Shown here one piece after another: positions 23,119 through 24,422 of a stretch of 24,422 bases of DNA. The notes under the pieces are model-generated. The model was not told the origin of the DNA. It ran no database searches and worked only from the letters and a program-made list of their open reading frames with translations. This DNA is from an uncultured Clostridium sp. (GTDB lineage: Bacteria; Bacillota; Clostridia; TANB77; CAG-508): positions 1 to 24,422 of the forward strand of contig CAMMMI010000015.1 in the NCBI GenBank assembly GCA_946497905.1, read 5' to 3'. Both the position numbers and the translations under genes were made by a program. The stretch's first letter is position 1. The number at the start of each line of letters is the position of its first letter.

Positions 23119-24099
23119 ATGAAAAGAAAAAATAAATATAAGTATATAATACTGACATTCATTGTAATACTGATACTTATAGGAATATACATTTTTATAA
23201 AAGATAAAAATGATCAAACTAATAAATTATCATCAGATGTTTCAGAAACAGAAGTAATAAAAACAGATATATTAAATACATTGTCAAGTTCAGGATATAT
23301 AGAAACAGGATTAGAAGAAAATAAGCAATTACATGCTACATATTATTTTGAAGATATTTACTTTGAAGAAAATCAATATATAAAAGCAGGTGAAAATATT
23401 TTAAAATATACAAATGGAGAATATATGGTTGCACCTTATAACTGTGTAATTACAAAAAAGTCATTACCTAATGCACAAGAAATATGCACAGATCAACATT
23501 ATATAACTATACAATCGACAGATACTTTGAATATGACATTATCAATAGAAGAAGACGAATTAAATACTATTCATAATGGGCAAGAAGCACAAATAGAGAT
23601 AAAAAGTCTAGATAATAAAGTAATTACAGGTTATGTTATAAATATAAGTAATAGTGCAACATACTCTTCATCTGGATCTACGTTTGATGTTACAGTAGAA
23701 TTTCAAAACGATGGAAATATTTTATTAGGAATGTCAGCAAAATGCTCAATAATATTGGAAAAAGCAGAAGATGTAATAGCTGTTGCAAATGAAGCAATAA
23801 TTAATCAAAATAACAAAAATTACGTAAAAGTGAAAAACGATAATGGGAATATAGAAAATGTAGAAGTAGAAATAGGAATCTCAAATGATGCATATTCAGA
23901 GGTAAAAAGTGGATTAAGTGAAGGTGATATAGCATTAATTGAAGAAAATAGTAGTCAAAAAAATCAAAATAATAGATTTAATAGCCAAAGAATGGAAGGA
24001 GGGAAACAAATGGAACAAAAGAACAATGGTGATTTTCCAGAAATGAATCAAGGAGAAATGCCACAAATTCCATCAAAAATGGATAATTCTAACAAATAA
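23119..24099 (+). CDS. HlyD/YknX-type membrane-fusion adaptor (adaptor 2), paralog of adaptor 1
   Basis: The 326-residue protein is clearly related to the product of 19008-20018 along its whole length. It has a membrane helix (about 9-27), IKAGENILKYTNGEYM, YNCVITKKSLPNAQEIC, the TYSSSGSTFDVTVEFQNDGN strand region, GMSAKCSIILEKAED and GISNDAYSEVKSGLSEGD. Cys109 and Cys123 align with Cys115 and Cys129 of the first copy at the same spacing. An alpha-hairpin again appears to be missing. The tail is Met/Gln/Asn-rich and contains DFPEMNQGEMPQIPSK. It has no ATPase or permease of its own nearby, so it probably forms a mixed complex with, or an alternative adaptor for, the upstream exporter. AAGGAC is the likely ribosome site. 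Confidence 0.85.
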   Translation: MKRKNKYKYIILTFIVILILIGIYIFIKDKNDQTNKLSSDVSETEVIKTDILNTLSSSGYIETGLEENKQLHATYYFEDIYFEENQYIKAGENILKYTNGEYMVAPYNCVITKKSLPNAQEICTDQHYITIQSTDTLNMTLSIEEDELNTIHNGQEAQIEIKSLDNKVITGYVINISNSATYSSSGSTFDVTVEFQNDGNILLGMSAKCSIILEKAEDVIAVANEAIINQNNKNYVKVKNDNGNIENVEVEIGISNDAYSEVKSGLSEGDIALIEENSSQKNQNNRFNSQRMEGGKQMEQKNNGDFPEMNQGEMPQIPSKMDNSNK

Positions 24100-24134
24100 A
24101 ATAAGACATTATTTGTCGAAATGGAGGTTTATAT

Positions 24135-24320
24135 ATGAAAGATAAAATTATAATGTTATTAATAGGTATTGTTATAGGCGCTGTGCTATCAGGAGCATGC
24201 TTTTGGTTTGCTACAAGTTTAAGTTCTCCAGGAGGAAGAGGTAATATGCCAGAAATGGAAGATAGAGGAGAAATGAGAGAACAACCAGAATTTAATTCTA
24301 ATAATACAACAACAGAGTAG
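24135..24320 (+). CDS. Small Met-rich membrane protein
   Basis: The 61-residue protein has one hydrophobic segment (about 5-28, GIVIGAVLSGACFWFATSL) and a short hydrophilic outside tail, GRGNMPEMEDRGEMREQPEF. The tail echoes the GEMPQ units of both adaptors. A lipobox reading (LSGAC at about 18-22) is possible, but the hydrophobic stretch continues past the Cys, so an uncleaved anchor is more likely. TGGAGG lies 7-8 nt before the ATG. It is 35 bp after adaptor 2 and is the last gene of the cluster in the window. Its TAG stop directly abuts a repeat element. Confidence 0.7.
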   Translation: MKDKIIMLLIGIVIGAVLSGACFWFATSLSSPGGRGNMPEMEDRGEMREQPEFNSNNTTTE

Positions 24321-24422
24321 TGCCAAAGGGGACGGGCTATTTTGACAACGCTAGGGGACGTTCCTTCAATCCCGAAAATTAGGGAACAAAGGGAAGTGCC
24401 AAAGGGGACGGGCTATTTTGGC
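24321..24422. repeat. GC-rich repeat element (family copy 6), modular and cut by the window end
   Basis: Three family modules follow in direct order. A core TGCCAAAGGGGACGGGC lies at 24321-24346. The outer block GGGGACGTTCC...CCCGAAAATT lies at 24354-24380, with one change from the 2924 copy (TTCAAT for TTTAAT). After a 16-nt spacer a second core lies at 24397-24422. The complementary arm would lie beyond the window. It begins at the base after the preceding stop codon. Confidence 0.85.

Overview
This is a low-GC (strongly A+T-biased), mostly co-directional chromosomal segment from a spore-forming member of the Clostridia, most likely an uncultured gut lineage. The evidence is the sporulation genes spoIIP and ytfJ/gerW, a type A (not Bacillus type B) RNase P RNA, the order der-plsY-gpsA, strong Shine-Dalgarno sites and an AT-rich codon choice. 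The genus cannot be read from the sequence alone.

Layout. (1) 1-5510: spoIIP, pgi, an acyl-ACP thioesterase and pyk, each with its own visible promoter or terminator signals. (2) 5613-10242: a housekeeping run der - plsY - gpsA - zinc-ribbon protein - dtd, followed by a small convergent gene. (3) 10682-14032: a membrane-anchored low-complexity protein, rnpB, and an orphan peptide-type solute-binding protein. (4) 14055-16841: recA with a symmetric operator-like site in its promoter, then a small accessory islet (hicB antitoxin remnant plus a minus-strand predicted beta-solenoid gene) that separates recA from recX. (5) 16891-18896: scpA, a DUF2953-like gene and ytfJ; scpB, the usual partner of scpA, is not in the window. 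(6) 19008-24320: a six-gene, same-strand cluster for a YknXYZ/MacAB-type ABC exporter with two paralogous adaptors, a secreted cadherin-like protein and a small Met-rich membrane protein.

The most unusual thing is a family of GC-rich inverted-repeat elements scattered between the genes (2924-3079, 6966-7090, 8945-9032, 12242-12386, 18895-18940, and a partial one from 24321 to the window end). They are built from a few interchangeable modules that all carry a GGGAC core, have arms of up to 58 bp, and sit exactly at gene ends: one encodes the C-terminus of GpsA, one shares its T-run with the end of rnpB, one overlaps the ytfJ stop codon and one abuts the stop of the last gene. No transposase is present, so they look like non-autonomous elements mobilised in trans.

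A second candidate for new biology is the exporter cluster. Its two adaptors appear to lack the alpha-hairpin, share a Cys-X13-Cys pair, and end in Met/Pro/Gly-rich tails whose motif recurs in the neighbouring 61-residue membrane protein.
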